A stretch of 64,000 bases of DNA from Paenibacillus sp. FSL R5-0517 (GTDB taxonomy: Bacteria > Bacillota > Bacilli > Paenibacillales > Paenibacillaceae), in contig NZ_CP150235.1 in the NCBI RefSeq assembly GCF_037974355.1, positions 1,302,001-1,366,000 of the forward strand, read 5' to 3'. Of the stretch, positions 8,079 through 17,264 are shown in pieces. Below the pieces are notes generated by a model. It saw nothing but the letters and a program-made list of their open reading frames with translations, searched no databases and was not told the DNA's origin. The position numbers and the translations under genes are program-made. The number at the start of each line of letters is the position of its first letter. Positions within the stretch are counted from its first letter, which is position 1.

Positions 8079-8996
8079 ATGGCACAATACCCGCAATGGT
8101 CTTATTCGCAGTCGCGGGCGAGTATGTTCGATGAGTGCCTGCGCAAATATTATTATCATTATTACGGTGCCCATAACGGCTGGAAGACAGACTCTGCTGA
8201 TGAGATGCAGGTTCGTCTGTACCGTCTGAAACAACTTAGTAATCTGTACCTAGTCTTCGGAGACCTTGCGCATCGGATGTGTGAGTCGGCGGTACGCAGC
8301 AGGGAAGAGGGCAAGGATAAGCCGCGTGAACACTTTCTGGAACAGACGATACGCAAACTGCTGAATCAGGCATATGTGGAATCAATGGATGCGGATCAGT
8401 GGCGACTGAATCCCAAGAATCGCACGATGCTGTCCGAGATCTATTACGGGGATGATACGTTGAATGACCGAATCGCCACGATTAAGGAGCGAGCTTCGGC
8501 CTGTGTCAGTAACCTGTACCAGACGCTTACGTGGGAGGACTTGTCCCGGGCAAGCACGGACATTCTGGAGATCGAGAAATGGGATACCATGATGCTGCAC
8601 GATACACGCGTGTATGTGAAGATGGACTTATTGTATCGGCGCAGTAACGGCAATATTGTCATTGTGGACTGGAAGACGGGCAAGGAGGATGACTTCTCTG
8701 ATCAGCTCATGCTGTACGCATCCTATGTAAGAGAGCACTACCGGGTTCCTTTGGAGCAGATTGAGCTGCGAGTGGAGTACCTGTTAACGGGAAAACACCG
8801 GGAGTTTACAGCCACAGAAGAGGATATTCGAAAAGTGGAAGAGAACGTGGGTCGTTACATCGAGGAGATGCGATCCTGCGTGGAGGATGAGTATTACAAC
8901 CGTCCAAAGGACGTCAGCTATTTCACAGCGATGCCTTCGCACCGGTCCTGCCGGGATTGCAACTTCCGCGAAGTATGCAGTGAACGGGCAGTCTGA
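8079..8996 (+). CDS. PD-(D/E)XK nuclease with Cas4/AddB-like iron-sulphur cysteines
   Basis: 305 residues. The nuclease core shows GDLAHRMCES (His of the motif), VYVKMDLLYR (Asp) and IVIVDWKTGK (D-x-K), the arrangement of RecB-family nucleases. One cysteine near the N-terminus (MFDECLRKYYY) and three near the C-terminus (SCRDCNFREVC) match the four-Cys iron-sulphur cluster of Cas4 and AddB-type exonucleases. Start is ATG 8079 after AAAGG; an upstream in-frame ATG lacks a ribosome site. There are no cas genes, helicase or AddA partner nearby, so this is a stand-alone nuclease, probably for DNA repair or processing. Confidence 0.8.
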   Translation: MAQYPQWSYSQSRASMFDECLRKYYYHYYGAHNGWKTDSADEMQVRLYRLKQLSNLYLVFGDLAHRMCESAVRSREEGKDKPREHFLEQTIRKLLNQAYVESMDADQWRLNPKNRTMLSEIYYGDDTLNDRIATIKERASACVSNLYQTLTWEDLSRASTDILEIEKWDTMMLHDTRVYVKMDLLYRRSNGNIVIVDWKTGKEDDFSDQLMLYASYVREHYRVPLEQIELRVEYLLTGKHREFTATEEDIRKVEENVGRYIEEMRSCVEDEYYNRPKDVSYFTAMPSHRSCRDCNFREVCSERAV

Positions 8997-9166
8997 AGCG
9001 CCATAACCGGATGAACATAAGACAAGGCCTTATCCGAATTGATCTATTTTATATGTGGCAAAAAATCAAGAAGCGCAAGCCGGGTACAACATCTGCCCGA
9101 CTCGCGCTTCTATTGCGTTCCACAGGCCTGGCGACATGGCGCCGGGGTGGAACGATCCTATCCAGA

Positions 9167-10300
9167 TTATTGGACAGCGGCGGCATTCTCCAGCGCCTGG
9201 CCCACAGGAACATAGGCATGCCCGAGATCCCGGGCAACCGCCTCATACGTGATATGTCCATTCAGCGCATTGACCGCGCTGCGAATGGACGAACTGCCGC
9301 GAATCGCGGCTGCTGCACCGTGGTTGGCCAGCTGCAGCGCATAAGGCATGGTGGCGTTGGTCAGCGCCACCGTAGACGTACGCGGCACAGCGCCCGGCAT
9401 GTTCGCCACCGCGTAATGCACGACGCCATGTTTCACATAGGTTGGTTCATCGTGGGTGGTGATATGATCAATGGTCTCAACGATCCCGCCTTGATCAATC
9501 GCCACATCCACAATGACCGATCCCGGTGCCATCGTCTTCACCACCTGCTCGCTGACTAGCGTTGGCGCCTTGGCGCCCGGAATCAGCACCGCACAGATCA
9601 GCAGATCTGCCGCCGCAACAGCTGCCGCAATGTTGGACGGGCTGGATACCAGCGTGTGGATCTGATTGCCGAAGATATCATCCAGCTGGCGCAGTCGATT
9701 CAGATTCAGATCGAGGATGGTTACATCCGCTCCAAGGCCAATGGCAATCTTGGCTGCATTTGTACCCACCGTACCGCCGCCAATAATGACCACTTTCCCC
9801 CGACTGACACCAGGTACACCGGACAACAGAATGCCCTTGCCACCTTCGGTCTTCTCCAATAGCTGTGCTCCGATCTGGGAGGCCATGCGGCCTGCAACTT
9901 CACTCATTGGAGTTAGCAAGGGAAGAGTACTATTAACCTCCAGCGTCTCATAGGCAATGGCTGTTACTCGACTTGCAATAAGCGCTTTTGCAAGCTCAGG
10001 TTCCGCTGCGAGGTGCAGGTAGGTGAACAGAATCAGCCCCGGACGAAAATATCCATATTCACTGGCAAGCGGTTCTTTCACTTTGATGATCATATCGGCC
10101 TCGGTCCACACGGACTTGGCATCAGGACGAATCTCGGCGCCCGCAGCTTGATATTCATGATCCGTGAATCCGCTGCCGATTCCCGCGCCTTGTTCAATCA
10201 TCACCTGGTGACCAGCTCTGATGAAATCAGCAGCCCCGGCCGGAGTCATTGCTACACGATTCTCATTGTTTTTGATTTCTTTGGGAATTCCGATTCTCAT
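9167..10300 (-). CDS. ald: Alanine dehydrogenase
   Basis: 377 residues catalysing NAD-dependent oxidative deamination of L-alanine to pyruvate and ammonia. The N-terminus [20 protein letters not shown] is canonical; IKVKEP carries the substrate-binding lysine, [11 protein letters not shown] the catalytic histidine, [17 protein letters not shown] the NAD-binding loop, and VDVAIDQGG the catalytic aspartate. Start is set at ATG 10300, which gives better spacing to GAGGTG than the ATG two codons upstream. It is divergent from a PucR-type regulator, as ald and adeR are in Bacillus subtilis. Confidence 0.97.
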   Translation of the reverse strand: MRIGIPKEIKNNENRVAMTPAGAADFIRAGHQVMIEQGAGIGSGFTDHEYQAAGAEIRPDAKSVWTEADMIIKVKEPLASEYGYFRPGLILFTYLHLAAEPELAKALIASRVTAIAYETLEVNSTLPLLTPMSEVAGRMASQIGAQLLEKTEGGKGILLSGVPGVSRGKVVIIGGGTVGTNAAKIAIGLGADVTILDLNLNRLRQLDDIFGNQIHTLVSSPSNIAAAVAAADLLICAVLIPGAKAPTLVSEQVVKTMAPGSVIVDVAIDQGGIVETIDHITTHDEPTYVKHGVVHYAVANMPGAVPRTSTVALTNATMPYALQLANHGAAAAIRGSSSIRSAVNALNGHITYEAVARDLGHAYVPVGQALENAAAVQ

Positions 10301-10433
10301 CACCATGCACCTCGTCCATTTATTGGTTGTTAGCTTATACTACAAGTTTATGACTTGCATATTTGTTTTGCACCAGACTTGATGTCTAATTTTTAGAAAT
10401 AGTACTCAACATATTGTCGAAAAAGACTATTCA

Positions 10434-10457
10434 GGACATTTGTCCATGGATTATAAT
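10434..10457 (+). promoter_or_regulatory. Promoter region of adeR with overlapping palindrome
   Basis: TATAAT at 10452-10457 is a good -10. Upstream, where the -35 would be, lies the palindrome GGACA-TT-TGTCC (10434-10445), a candidate operator in the ald-adeR intergenic region. Its link to AdeR is inferred from position only. Confidence 0.4.
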
Positions 10458-10489
10458 GTAAGAAAAAATAACACGAAGAGGGATCACCA

Positions 10490-12160
10490 TTGCAAAATGA
10501 TCGCGTGTTTACGATTAAAGATATCCTTGCACGTCCGGTATTCGGCCGAGCGCGACTAGCGGCAGGGAAGGATGGAGTGAACCGTCAGGTTGGCTGGGTT
10601 CATGTGCTCGAGATTACGAATGTATCTCCATTTGTAAGCCCCCATGATCTGATTTTATCCACTGGACTGTGGCTTCAATCGGAAGAAGGGCGTGAAGAGT
10701 ATCTGCTCCAGCTCATTGGAAGTGAGGCAGCGGGGTTATGTGTGGAGTTTGGTACCAGCATACACGGAATCCCGGAAGAACTGATTGAACTGGCGGACAG
10801 ACACGAGTTTCCGCTGATTGTATTCGAGCAACCAGTTCGTTTTGTCGAGATCACACAGGATATTCACTCTCTGCTCATTAATCATCAACACCAGCTGCTG
10901 AAAAGTCTGGAAGCTTATTCAAGACAGCTTCAGCAACGAACATTACAGAGTACGGATATGTCTGCTGTGCTGAATCTGCTGCATGAGTATGCTGCCAAAC
11001 CGGTAGTGTACATTTCGTCCATGGAGCCGGGCAGTTTTGTGCCCGAACTTGTACCGGAGGTGGAACAGACCATCTACACCTGGTATGAGCAAGAGGTAGA
11101 ACATCTGGATTTGAATGATTCAGATACCGAATTATGGTTCCATATGGATGAAGAGAAAGTTCTGCTGTGCCATCCGGTCGTCTGCTTCGGCCAGGTTTTT
11201 TCTGCTGTAGGCATGATTGTGCATCCGGCAGCTCCAGTGGAATATCTCAAGCTGCTGCTTGACTACACCGCGAAGGCAGCGGCAGCACTCACACTTCGTT
11301 CCCAGTTTCTTGAAGAGAAGATGGTCCGCAATCAAAATGAACTGATCCAGGATCTGATGAATGGCAACATCCAGCAGGAGGACCAGGCTCAGACTCGAAT
11401 GGGGCTTCGATTGCTGGTGAAGGGACAGTACTGGTTCGCAGGTGGGGTCATCGAGATTGAACATCGATTGAAAGGCACAGGCCGGGAGCGAATGGAAGCG
11501 AATCATCAGGATGTTCTTGTCCTGCTTCGTTCCCTGCTCAAGAAGAACAATCTGCCTAGCCTGATTATGCTGAAGAACAACCAGGTATATCTGTGTTGTG
11601 CCAAGGAAGCGGTATCGGCTGCTGCACGTCATCAACTGCTGCGATTGCTTGAAGGGATTGCCCTGGACGTGAAACGGTTTGCCAGTCGTAACTTGAAGCA
11701 GGTTATGATTCATGTGGGAATTGGAAAGTTCCGCAGCCGTTTGACCAGTCTGCCGGAGAGCCTTCAGGAAGCCTATCAGGTCATCGAAGTTTCGAGGTCG
11801 GTAGATCAGATGGAACATGTTCACTTTTACGATCGTATGGGTATATATCAAATGTTGAAGGCATTGCCCCAGTCGTTCCTTCAACCCTTTGTTCAGGATC
11901 ACCTGGGTGTCTTGATTGAACATGACCAAACGCATCACCTGCGGTTGGTAGAGACACTGGATGCTTACCTGCAGAACTTTGGTTCCAAACGGGATGCAGC
12001 CGCCCAGTTATTTATTCATCGGCAAACGTTGTACAACAGACTGGAGAAGCTGGAAGAACTGATGGGGCCAGATTACATGGATCAAGGGAGAAGAATCTGT
12101 CTGGAGATGGCGCTACTGGCACACGCGATGATCGAGAATGGACAGTGGCAATCCTCTTGA
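10490..12160 (+). CDS. adeR: PucR-family transcriptional regulator, AdeR-like activator of ald
   Basis: 556 residues starting at TTG 10490 after AGAGGG. The N-terminal PucR sensory domain (FTIKDILARPVFGRARLAAG onward, about residues 8-130) is followed by a GGDEF-like central region and a C-terminal PucR helix-turn-helix (RDAAAQLFIHRQTLYNRLEK). In B. subtilis the AdeR protein of this family activates ald in response to alanine and is encoded divergently from it; the same arrangement here supports the call. Its own hairpin terminator follows. Confidence 0.85.
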   Translation: MQNDRVFTIKDILARPVFGRARLAAGKDGVNRQVGWVHVLEITNVSPFVSPHDLILSTGLWLQSEEGREEYLLQLIGSEAAGLCVEFGTSIHGIPEELIELADRHEFPLIVFEQPVRFVEITQDIHSLLINHQHQLLKSLEAYSRQLQQRTLQSTDMSAVLNLLHEYAAKPVVYISSMEPGSFVPELVPEVEQTIYTWYEQEVEHLDLNDSDTELWFHMDEEKVLLCHPVVCFGQVFSAVGMIVHPAAPVEYLKLLLDYTAKAAAALTLRSQFLEEKMVRNQNELIQDLMNGNIQQEDQAQTRMGLRLLVKGQYWFAGGVIEIEHRLKGTGRERMEANHQDVLVLLRSLLKKNNLPSLIMLKNNQVYLCCAKEAVSAAARHQLLRLLEGIALDVKRFASRNLKQVMIHVGIGKFRSRLTSLPESLQEAYQVIEVSRSVDQMEHVHFYDRMGIYQMLKALPQSFLQPFVQDHLGVLIEHDQTHHLRLVETLDAYLQNFGSKRDAAAQLFIHRQTLYNRLEKLEELMGPDYMDQGRRICLEMALLAHAMIENGQWQSS

Positions 12161-12182
12161 TGCGGTGAAAGGGATGCAAGAC

Positions 12183-12231
12183 AGACTGTGCATCGATTTT
12201 ACATTACCTTGTGCACAGTCTAGCAGTTTTT
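12183..12231 (+). terminator. Terminator of adeR
   Basis: AGACTGTGCA pairs with TGCACAGTCT, followed by AGCAGTTTTT. Confidence 0.75.
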
Positions 12232-12510
12232 ACTAATCCGCCGGGTATGTTGTAATGAAACAGGCAGGCGTTGCAGGGTGGAAGTGGAGCGCCGGCCCCG
12301 ATAAAGCTTCGTTTGACCAGAAGATGGTGCTAGTGATAATGAAGAGGGAGCAGCCAGGCGATACGGGGGTGATGACCGGTCGGGGCGTCCGTCTGTTTCT
12401 GCTTCAATGGCTGCCGCTGAAATGCCGCTTTGGTGCAGCCACTCCTGAAGTCGTATTGGATTGATTCCGAGTTGTCCGCTCAGATTACAGATATCGAGGT
12501 TTATTCTCAC
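12220..12510 (-). CDS. Hypothetical small ORF, doubtful
   Basis: A 96-residue open frame from GTG 12510, preceded by AGGAAAGGCGG. The first 40 residues (MRINLDICNLSGQLGINPIR onward) look helical and could be a small helix-turn-helix protein. The remainder is rich in Ser, Arg and Pro and reads like non-coding translation, and the frame overlaps the adeR terminator. It may be a decayed gene or spurious. Confidence 0.2.
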   Translation of the reverse strand: MRINLDICNLSGQLGINPIRLQEWLHQSGISAAAIEAETDGRPDRSSPPYRLAAPSSLSLAPSSGQTKLYRGRRSTSTLQRLPVSLQHTRRISKNC

Positions 12511-12564
12511 ACAAATCCGCCTTTCCTGGAATATCGGGCTGGTAGTAGGGTTTGAAAGGGAAGC

Positions 12565-12645
12565 ATGAATTCGAGATCAGTAAATGCTCATGTACATGGT
12601 AATCGTAACTTGATCGGCGGAATGATCCATTATATTGAGAAGTAG
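12565..12645 (+). CDS. Possible 26-residue peptide gene
   Basis: ATG 12565 follows AAAGGGAAGC and opens a 26-codon frame beginning MNSRSVNAHVHGNRN and ending HYIEK-stop. A hairpin with a six-T tail starts directly after the stop codon, so the ORF and terminator form a compact possible transcription unit upstream of the STAND regulator. No signal peptide or membrane segment is seen. No known family is recognised. Confidence 0.3.
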   Translation: MNSRSVNAHVHGNRNLIGGMIHYIEK

Positions 12646-12646
12646 C

Positions 12647-12696
12647 GCGGAGGGGGTTATGTATACCCTGTTAAATGTTCTCCTATCCGCTTTTTT
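12647..12696 (+). terminator. Hairpin with T-tract after the small ORF
   Basis: GCGGA (12647-12651) pairs with TCCGC (12686-12690) and is followed by TTTTTT; an inner AGGG/CCCT stem fills the loop. Nothing else on the plus strand ends here apart from the 26-codon ORF. Confidence 0.5.
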
Positions 12697-12828
12697 GATA
12701 ATTCCCTATAAATTGGCTTTTAACAAGATTCTATCACTTCACATGAAGCTGTGCGTCTCAATATAGTCTCAATTTTGGTGAAAAAATAAATACATTAAAA
12801 GTACCAGTATCTAGTACGGAGGACATAT

Positions 12829-14898
12829 ATGGGAAACAGTAGTGAGGCTCAATATGACGAGTATGTTGAGGATGGCAAACGTTTTGTTGGTCGAATCAAG
12901 GAACTGACAACACTGGAACGGTGGTTCAATCATCCAGAAGCCCCATTGACCATATTTTCAATTACCGGCATGGGAGGTATCGGTAAATCTTCATTGCTTT
13001 CAGAGATGTTATCTGTCTCTCGGAATCGAGGTGCGACAGCAATCTGGATGGATGGCCGATCATGTGGGGGGACACCTTCCGTTTTTATGGATTATTTGTC
13101 CTCTACATTAGGATTGGAAACATTGGATAGAGAAGGATACCCACGGCCATTGAGTCTGCTGAAAGACACATCAATCGAGAAGCGAATGGTCCTTGCAGTG
13201 GATAATTATGAAGAGCTGGCTCTGTTAGAAGGTTGGTTTATGGAAGTATTTGTATCCAAACTTCCGTTAAGAGGCATACTTGTCATTCTTGCATCACGCC
13301 CGGAATTGGCATCCACTTGGCGGACACATCCCCGATTGCATCAGCGATTTATACAGATGCGGCTTCAACATTTTACAGTTGATGAGATTACGGAATATAT
13401 CATGGTGGCAGGCTCTCTGAATCAGGGCATGGCAGGCACCATTACGAGAATGACCGATGGGCATCCACTGGGTCTGGCCTTAGCTGTAGAAGCTGCGGAT
13501 CAGAGAAGGAATCTTCCGCAATCCGAATGGGCTGAACTGTCGCATATGATCAGTGCTCGATTATTATTGGAACTGACTACACCTCGTCTGCATCCCATGG
13601 TGGAGGTGCTGACACTGCTTGAGACAGCCAATCAGGAATTGTTATCATCCGTACTGGATATGATCGTGACTCAAGAAGAGTACCACATGCTGAGACAGAT
13701 GTCGTTTATCCGTTCTGGCCCGAATGGTCTTGCCCTGCATGATATGGCCAGGGTACATCTACTTCGGGACTTTCGCCAACGTGAGCCTCATCGGCTGCAG
13801 ACCATGCGCATCAAGATTGTGAAATTGCTAAAACCACTGCATGAACAGGCGGGACTGCATGAGCGTCGCCAGATCGCACGGAAGATGCTGTTACTGTGTC
13901 AGGAATCCATGCTTCAATACCGCAAGTACGCGGATGTGTCCCGTGATTCCTTGTTCTCACCTCTGGAAACGATGAGAAGCGAGGATCTGCCAGCTCTGCA
14001 CAGCCTGTTACAACAATGGTGCGAGTACAGTGTGGAACCATGGCAGGCTGTACCCTATGGCCCCTTCCTGGATGAACTGGCACACCGTTATCCCGAAGGA
14101 ATCGTATTAATGCGTGACAAGCTTGGGGAGACAATCGCCATGTTCATTACAGTCCTTGTGCATAAGGATAGTAGTGAGCTGTTGTTAAAATATTTTCCGA
14201 ATGAGATGTATGAATGCTTCACACCACAGGAGCTGGAAAATGACCCGGACCAGAGTGATACGCACTTTGCCTTGCTGGCTGCCGCAAGAGATGATGTGCC
14301 TGGTTATACACGGGAAGAACTCGTTGGATACATGACACTGGACCGACTGGCTCTGCTGGGTGATGGTGCGCGAGCGATGCTCGTCGCAACGAATCCTCAT
14401 CTGAAACTGTTTTTGCAAAGTATTGGATTCCAGATGCGAAGAACAAGCACCCGGGTCTGCGACAGCTTTGAGCATCAGGCGGACGTACTTGAATTGGATT
14501 TGCGTAGTGGGCAATTCGGACAGTGGGTCATGTCTCTGCTTGATCCGGAAGCAACAGAGAATCGGATACAGCCGGAAACAACGGATGCAGATGACTCAGT
14601 CTGGACTGAACAGGATGTTCGCAAGATGTTGGGATACCTTCGATCTCCTGGAGAATTACATGAATACGCTGGCAGAGTTACAGGAGTAAGGGATGGTATG
14701 CAATTACAGCTGTATGTCATGGATTTGTTGGAAGGCAGAGTTCATGGTCTGTCCCCGCAGGATCAGATGCTGTTGTACGCGGCCTACTGGACGCATGCTG
14801 GCAATCCAACTGCCGCAGCCCAGACGTGTTCCATGAGTCGGGCGACCTTCTATCGCCATCTTAGAACAGCGCTGACTCGCTTGGCGCGGATTTTGTAG
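12829..14898 (+). CDS. STAND-type P-loop ATPase, probable signal-transducing regulator
   Basis: 689 residues, start ATG 12829 after GGAGGA. The N-terminal third is an NTPase of the STAND type: FVGRIKEL at residues 20-27, P-loop ITGMGGIGKSSLL near 45-57, Walker B MVLAVDNYEE near 123-132, and a sensor arginine context VILASRPEL. The middle is helical and lacks obvious TPR repeats. The last 30 residues, PTAAAQTCSMSRATFYRHLR, resemble a helix-turn-helix, suggesting a MalT/AfsR-like transcription factor. No signal peptide. The ligand and target are unknown; the gene stands alone between adeR and the sigma-54 module. Confidence 0.7.
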   Translation: MGNSSEAQYDEYVEDGKRFVGRIKELTTLERWFNHPEAPLTIFSITGMGGIGKSSLLSEMLSVSRNRGATAIWMDGRSCGGTPSVFMDYLSSTLGLETLDREGYPRPLSLLKDTSIEKRMVLAVDNYEELALLEGWFMEVFVSKLPLRGILVILASRPELASTWRTHPRLHQRFIQMRLQHFTVDEITEYIMVAGSLNQGMAGTITRMTDGHPLGLALAVEAADQRRNLPQSEWAELSHMISARLLLELTTPRLHPMVEVLTLLETANQELLSSVLDMIVTQEEYHMLRQMSFIRSGPNGLALHDMARVHLLRDFRQREPHRLQTMRIKIVKLLKPLHEQAGLHERRQIARKMLLLCQESMLQYRKYADVSRDSLFSPLETMRSEDLPALHSLLQQWCEYSVEPWQAVPYGPFLDELAHRYPEGIVLMRDKLGETIAMFITVLVHKDSSELLLKYFPNEMYECFTPQELENDPDQSDTHFALLAAARDDVPGYTREELVGYMTLDRLALLGDGARAMLVATNPHLKLFLQSIGFQMRRTSTRVCDSFEHQADVLELDLRSGQFGQWVMSLLDPEATENRIQPETTDADDSVWTEQDVRKMLGYLRSPGELHEYAGRVTGVRDGMQLQLYVMDLLEGRVHGLSPQDQMLLYAAYWTHAGNPTAAAQTCSMSRATFYRHLRTALTRLARIL

Positions 14899-14934
14899 GT
14901 AGCTGCCGTTCCATCCAAACCGTAATTACGACAA

Positions 14935-14974
14935 GAAGAGGCGGGTCATAGACCAAGCCTCTTCATGCGATTAT
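14935..14974. terminator. Hairpin between convergent genes
   Basis: AAGAGGC pairs with GCCTCTT; the hairpin overlaps the last codons of the minus-strand enhancer-binding protein gene. There is no strong T-run, so terminator strength is uncertain. Confidence 0.35.
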
Positions 14975-16793
14975 AGAGCGTTGCTCTGGAGATGCCGAGT
15001 TGTTTGGCGAGTGTTCGTTTGTTGCCACCTGCTTCTTTCAGACATTGAACCAGAAGTTGCGCCTCATAGGTGTCCAATTTTTGCTGGAAGGTAACAGGGG
15101 AGACTGGATCTGAATGCTCTGAATGCTCTAATTCGTCTGCAGCTTCAACAGTTCGAGGTTCTTGTTCGTCTCCCAACTTCTTCGGATGTTGCTGATATTC
15201 GCTATTGGCCTGTGGATGGATTCCCGAGGTCAGTTGAACTTCGGACTGCTCATGCACGATGAGGGAGGTGAGGGTGTCAGGCAGATATTCCGGCTTCACC
15301 TCGCCATCTGTCGTCAGGATGGTCAAGCGTTCTATCACATTTCGTAATTCACGGACATTGCCTGGCCAATCATACTGGAACAGAAACTTAAACACTTCAG
15401 GTGGAACCAGCTCAATATGACGGTTATAGAGCAGAGAGAATTCTTGAAGGAACGTCTGGGTTAACTCATATATATCCTCCTTGCGTACACGCAGTGGAGG
15501 GATGACGAGGTTAATGACATTCAGCCGATAGTAGAGATCTTCCCGGAATTGATTGCGTGCAATCATATTCAGCAGATTCTGATTGGTCGCAGCAATAATC
15601 CGGCAGTCCGCCTGTTTCATGCGTGTTCCGCCCACGGGGAAATAACTCTTCTCCTGCAACACCCGAAGCAGCTTCACTTGCAATTCCAATGGCATCTCAC
15701 CGATCTCATCCAGAAAAAGCGTCCCCCCTTCGGCAAGCTCAATCTTGCCCTTTTTGCCTTTGGGATCCGCTCCGGAGAACGCGCCTTTCTCGTAGCCGAA
15801 AAGTTCACTTTCAAACAATGAAGCAGGGATTGCTCCGCAGTTAATCGCGATGAATGGTGCAGTCTGCAATTCACGAAGATCATGAATGGCTTTAGCGAAT
15901 AACTCCTTGCCTGTACCGCTCTCTCCGAGGATCAGTACGGTTGCTGAGGTGGTACTGATCTTGCGAATGGTCTCCAAGCACTGCTGAATGACCGGGCTGC
16001 TGCCCTTGATTCTGGCGAATGGATCTGATTCGGGCCGTAGCCGAGCAACGGCTTTCTCCAGATGCTGGACTTTGGAAGTCATATGTAAGAGTTCCTGATG
16101 TAATCGGATTTCAGTTGTTATATCCACTTCAGCAGCAACTGCGCCCACAATCTGTCCATCCAGTTGGACAGGACGGGCATTAATTAGAGCGAACAGGTCG
16201 GGCCGTGGCTGATGCTGTTTGCGATAGACCGTTTCGCCGGTATACAGCGTCTTGAGAGACTGTAGCCGATCTGGAGGAAAAAAGTCCGCTGCGGGTTGTC
16301 CAATGATGTCTTTTTTGCTGATCGAAAAAACATGCTCCGCGCCAGTTGTCCAGTAGGCTACCCTGGCCTCTTCATTAATTAATGTCAGAGCTGAGCCTGC
16401 TGTCTCCAGTGTGGTCTCAAAATAAGCTTCTATCAGGCGATGCGCATGCATCATGGCATGCAGGACATCGGATACGGCGATATATCCCACGTATTCGCCC
16501 TGATTATTCTTTATTAATAACAGGGGACTCTTAGCAAACAAAGGGATCACTTCCGCAAGTTCGATCGAAGCAGAGACGACAGGCACAGGAAGACGACCAT
16601 ATGATAATGTTCCATTGGGTTGGCTGTACAACCAGGCATATTCTGTATTGCGGCGTACAAAGACAGGTCTGTCCGTACCGATATGGAGTTCTGATGGTAT
16701 AGACTGAGGTGTGGTTTCGTCATATAGGACTTCATCCAAAATACTCATATCTGTTCGTAACAAAGCATTCAGCTCAGGAAGTAAATGTCTCAT
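14946..16793 (-). CDS. Sigma-54-dependent enhancer-binding protein of the proline catabolism module
   Basis: 615 residues. Residues 1-115 resemble a CBS-like input region, followed by a PAS domain (about 120-235), an AAA+ domain and a Fis-type helix-turn-helix at the C-terminus (NKRTLAKQLGISRATLYNRM). The AAA+ domain has Walker A GESGTGKELFA, Walker B TLFLDEIGEMP, and the sigma-54-contact loop, which reads GAFSGA instead of the usual GAFTGA. Start ATG 16793 has GAGGTG at six-nt spacing; the GTG three codons upstream overlaps that site. It lies beside proline dehydrogenase, P5C dehydrogenase and SigL and presumably activates the two -24/-12 promoters at 18266-18366, like RocR-type activators. 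Confidence 0.85.
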   Translation of the reverse strand: MRHLLPELNALLRTDMSILDEVLYDETTPQSIPSELHIGTDRPVFVRRNTEYAWLYSQPNGTLSYGRLPVPVVSASIELAEVIPLFAKSPLLLIKNNQGEYVGYIAVSDVLHAMMHAHRLIEAYFETTLETAGSALTLINEEARVAYWTTGAEHVFSISKKDIIGQPAADFFPPDRLQSLKTLYTGETVYRKQHQPRPDLFALINARPVQLDGQIVGAVAAEVDITTEIRLHQELLHMTSKVQHLEKAVARLRPESDPFARIKGSSPVIQQCLETIRKISTTSATVLILGESGTGKELFAKAIHDLRELQTAPFIAINCGAIPASLFESELFGYEKGAFSGADPKGKKGKIELAEGGTLFLDEIGEMPLELQVKLLRVLQEKSYFPVGGTRMKQADCRIIAATNQNLLNMIARNQFREDLYYRLNVINLVIPPLRVRKEDIYELTQTFLQEFSLLYNRHIELVPPEVFKFLFQYDWPGNVRELRNVIERLTILTTDGEVKPEYLPDTLTSLIVHEQSEVQLTSGIHPQANSEYQQHPKKLGDEQEPRTVEAADELEHSEHSDPVSPVTFQQKLDTYEAQLLVQCLKEAGGNKRTLAKQLGISRATLYNRMKRLGL

Positions 16794-17218
16794 CAGGATC
16801 ACCTCGGTTGCAGCATATACTTATAAAAAATGTAAATGTGAAATTATGTATATTATAACGTTCTGATGAAGCTGTGTATATATTTTTTGACATCAGGTGT
16901 GCAGGTTGGGATATTGACTCGATAAATAAAAATTCATTTTTAATTGTATGCGATTACATTGGATCGAAACGAAGATAAGCGTTGATTTTAGCTAGAATAC
17001 AAAGCCTCTAAGTGAATTTTATGTTATAAAACATAACGTATATATCTTTGAGAAATAGAGCAGATAGAACGGACTAAATAGGAAAGTGGTGTGATTTAAC
17101 TTTATGAAGAGGTACAGATGTGTCTATTATATTGGACATTTCAATTTGGGGATTCTTATTTTTTAGACATATGAATGAGTTGATATCATGTAAATTTGAG
17201 AATTCAGTATTATAGCTC
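16794..17218. promoter_or_regulatory. Intergenic region upstream of the enhancer-binding protein gene
   Basis: About 425 bp of AT-rich DNA with no supportable gene. It contains an inverted repeat TTATGTT-ATAA-AACATAA at 17019-17036, which could be an upstream activating site, and TGTATGCGATTACA at 16945-16958, close to the CcpA cre consensus. Both are suggestions from pattern only. Confidence 0.3.
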
Positions 17219-17263
17219 AAATAACCATGCTTTCCCCAAAAAACAGGAGAGCATGGTTATTTA
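17219..17263 (-). terminator. Terminator of proline dehydrogenase gene
   Basis: AAATAACCATGCT pairs with AGCATGGTTATTT just beyond the proline dehydrogenase stop codon, with an A/T-rich flank on both strands. Confidence 0.75.
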
Positions 17264-17264
17264 T

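Noticed and set aside
9011..9559. 182-codon plus-strand open frame downstream of the nuclease
   Set aside because: Antisense to the alanine dehydrogenase gene, rich in Arg and His as expected for a shadow frame.
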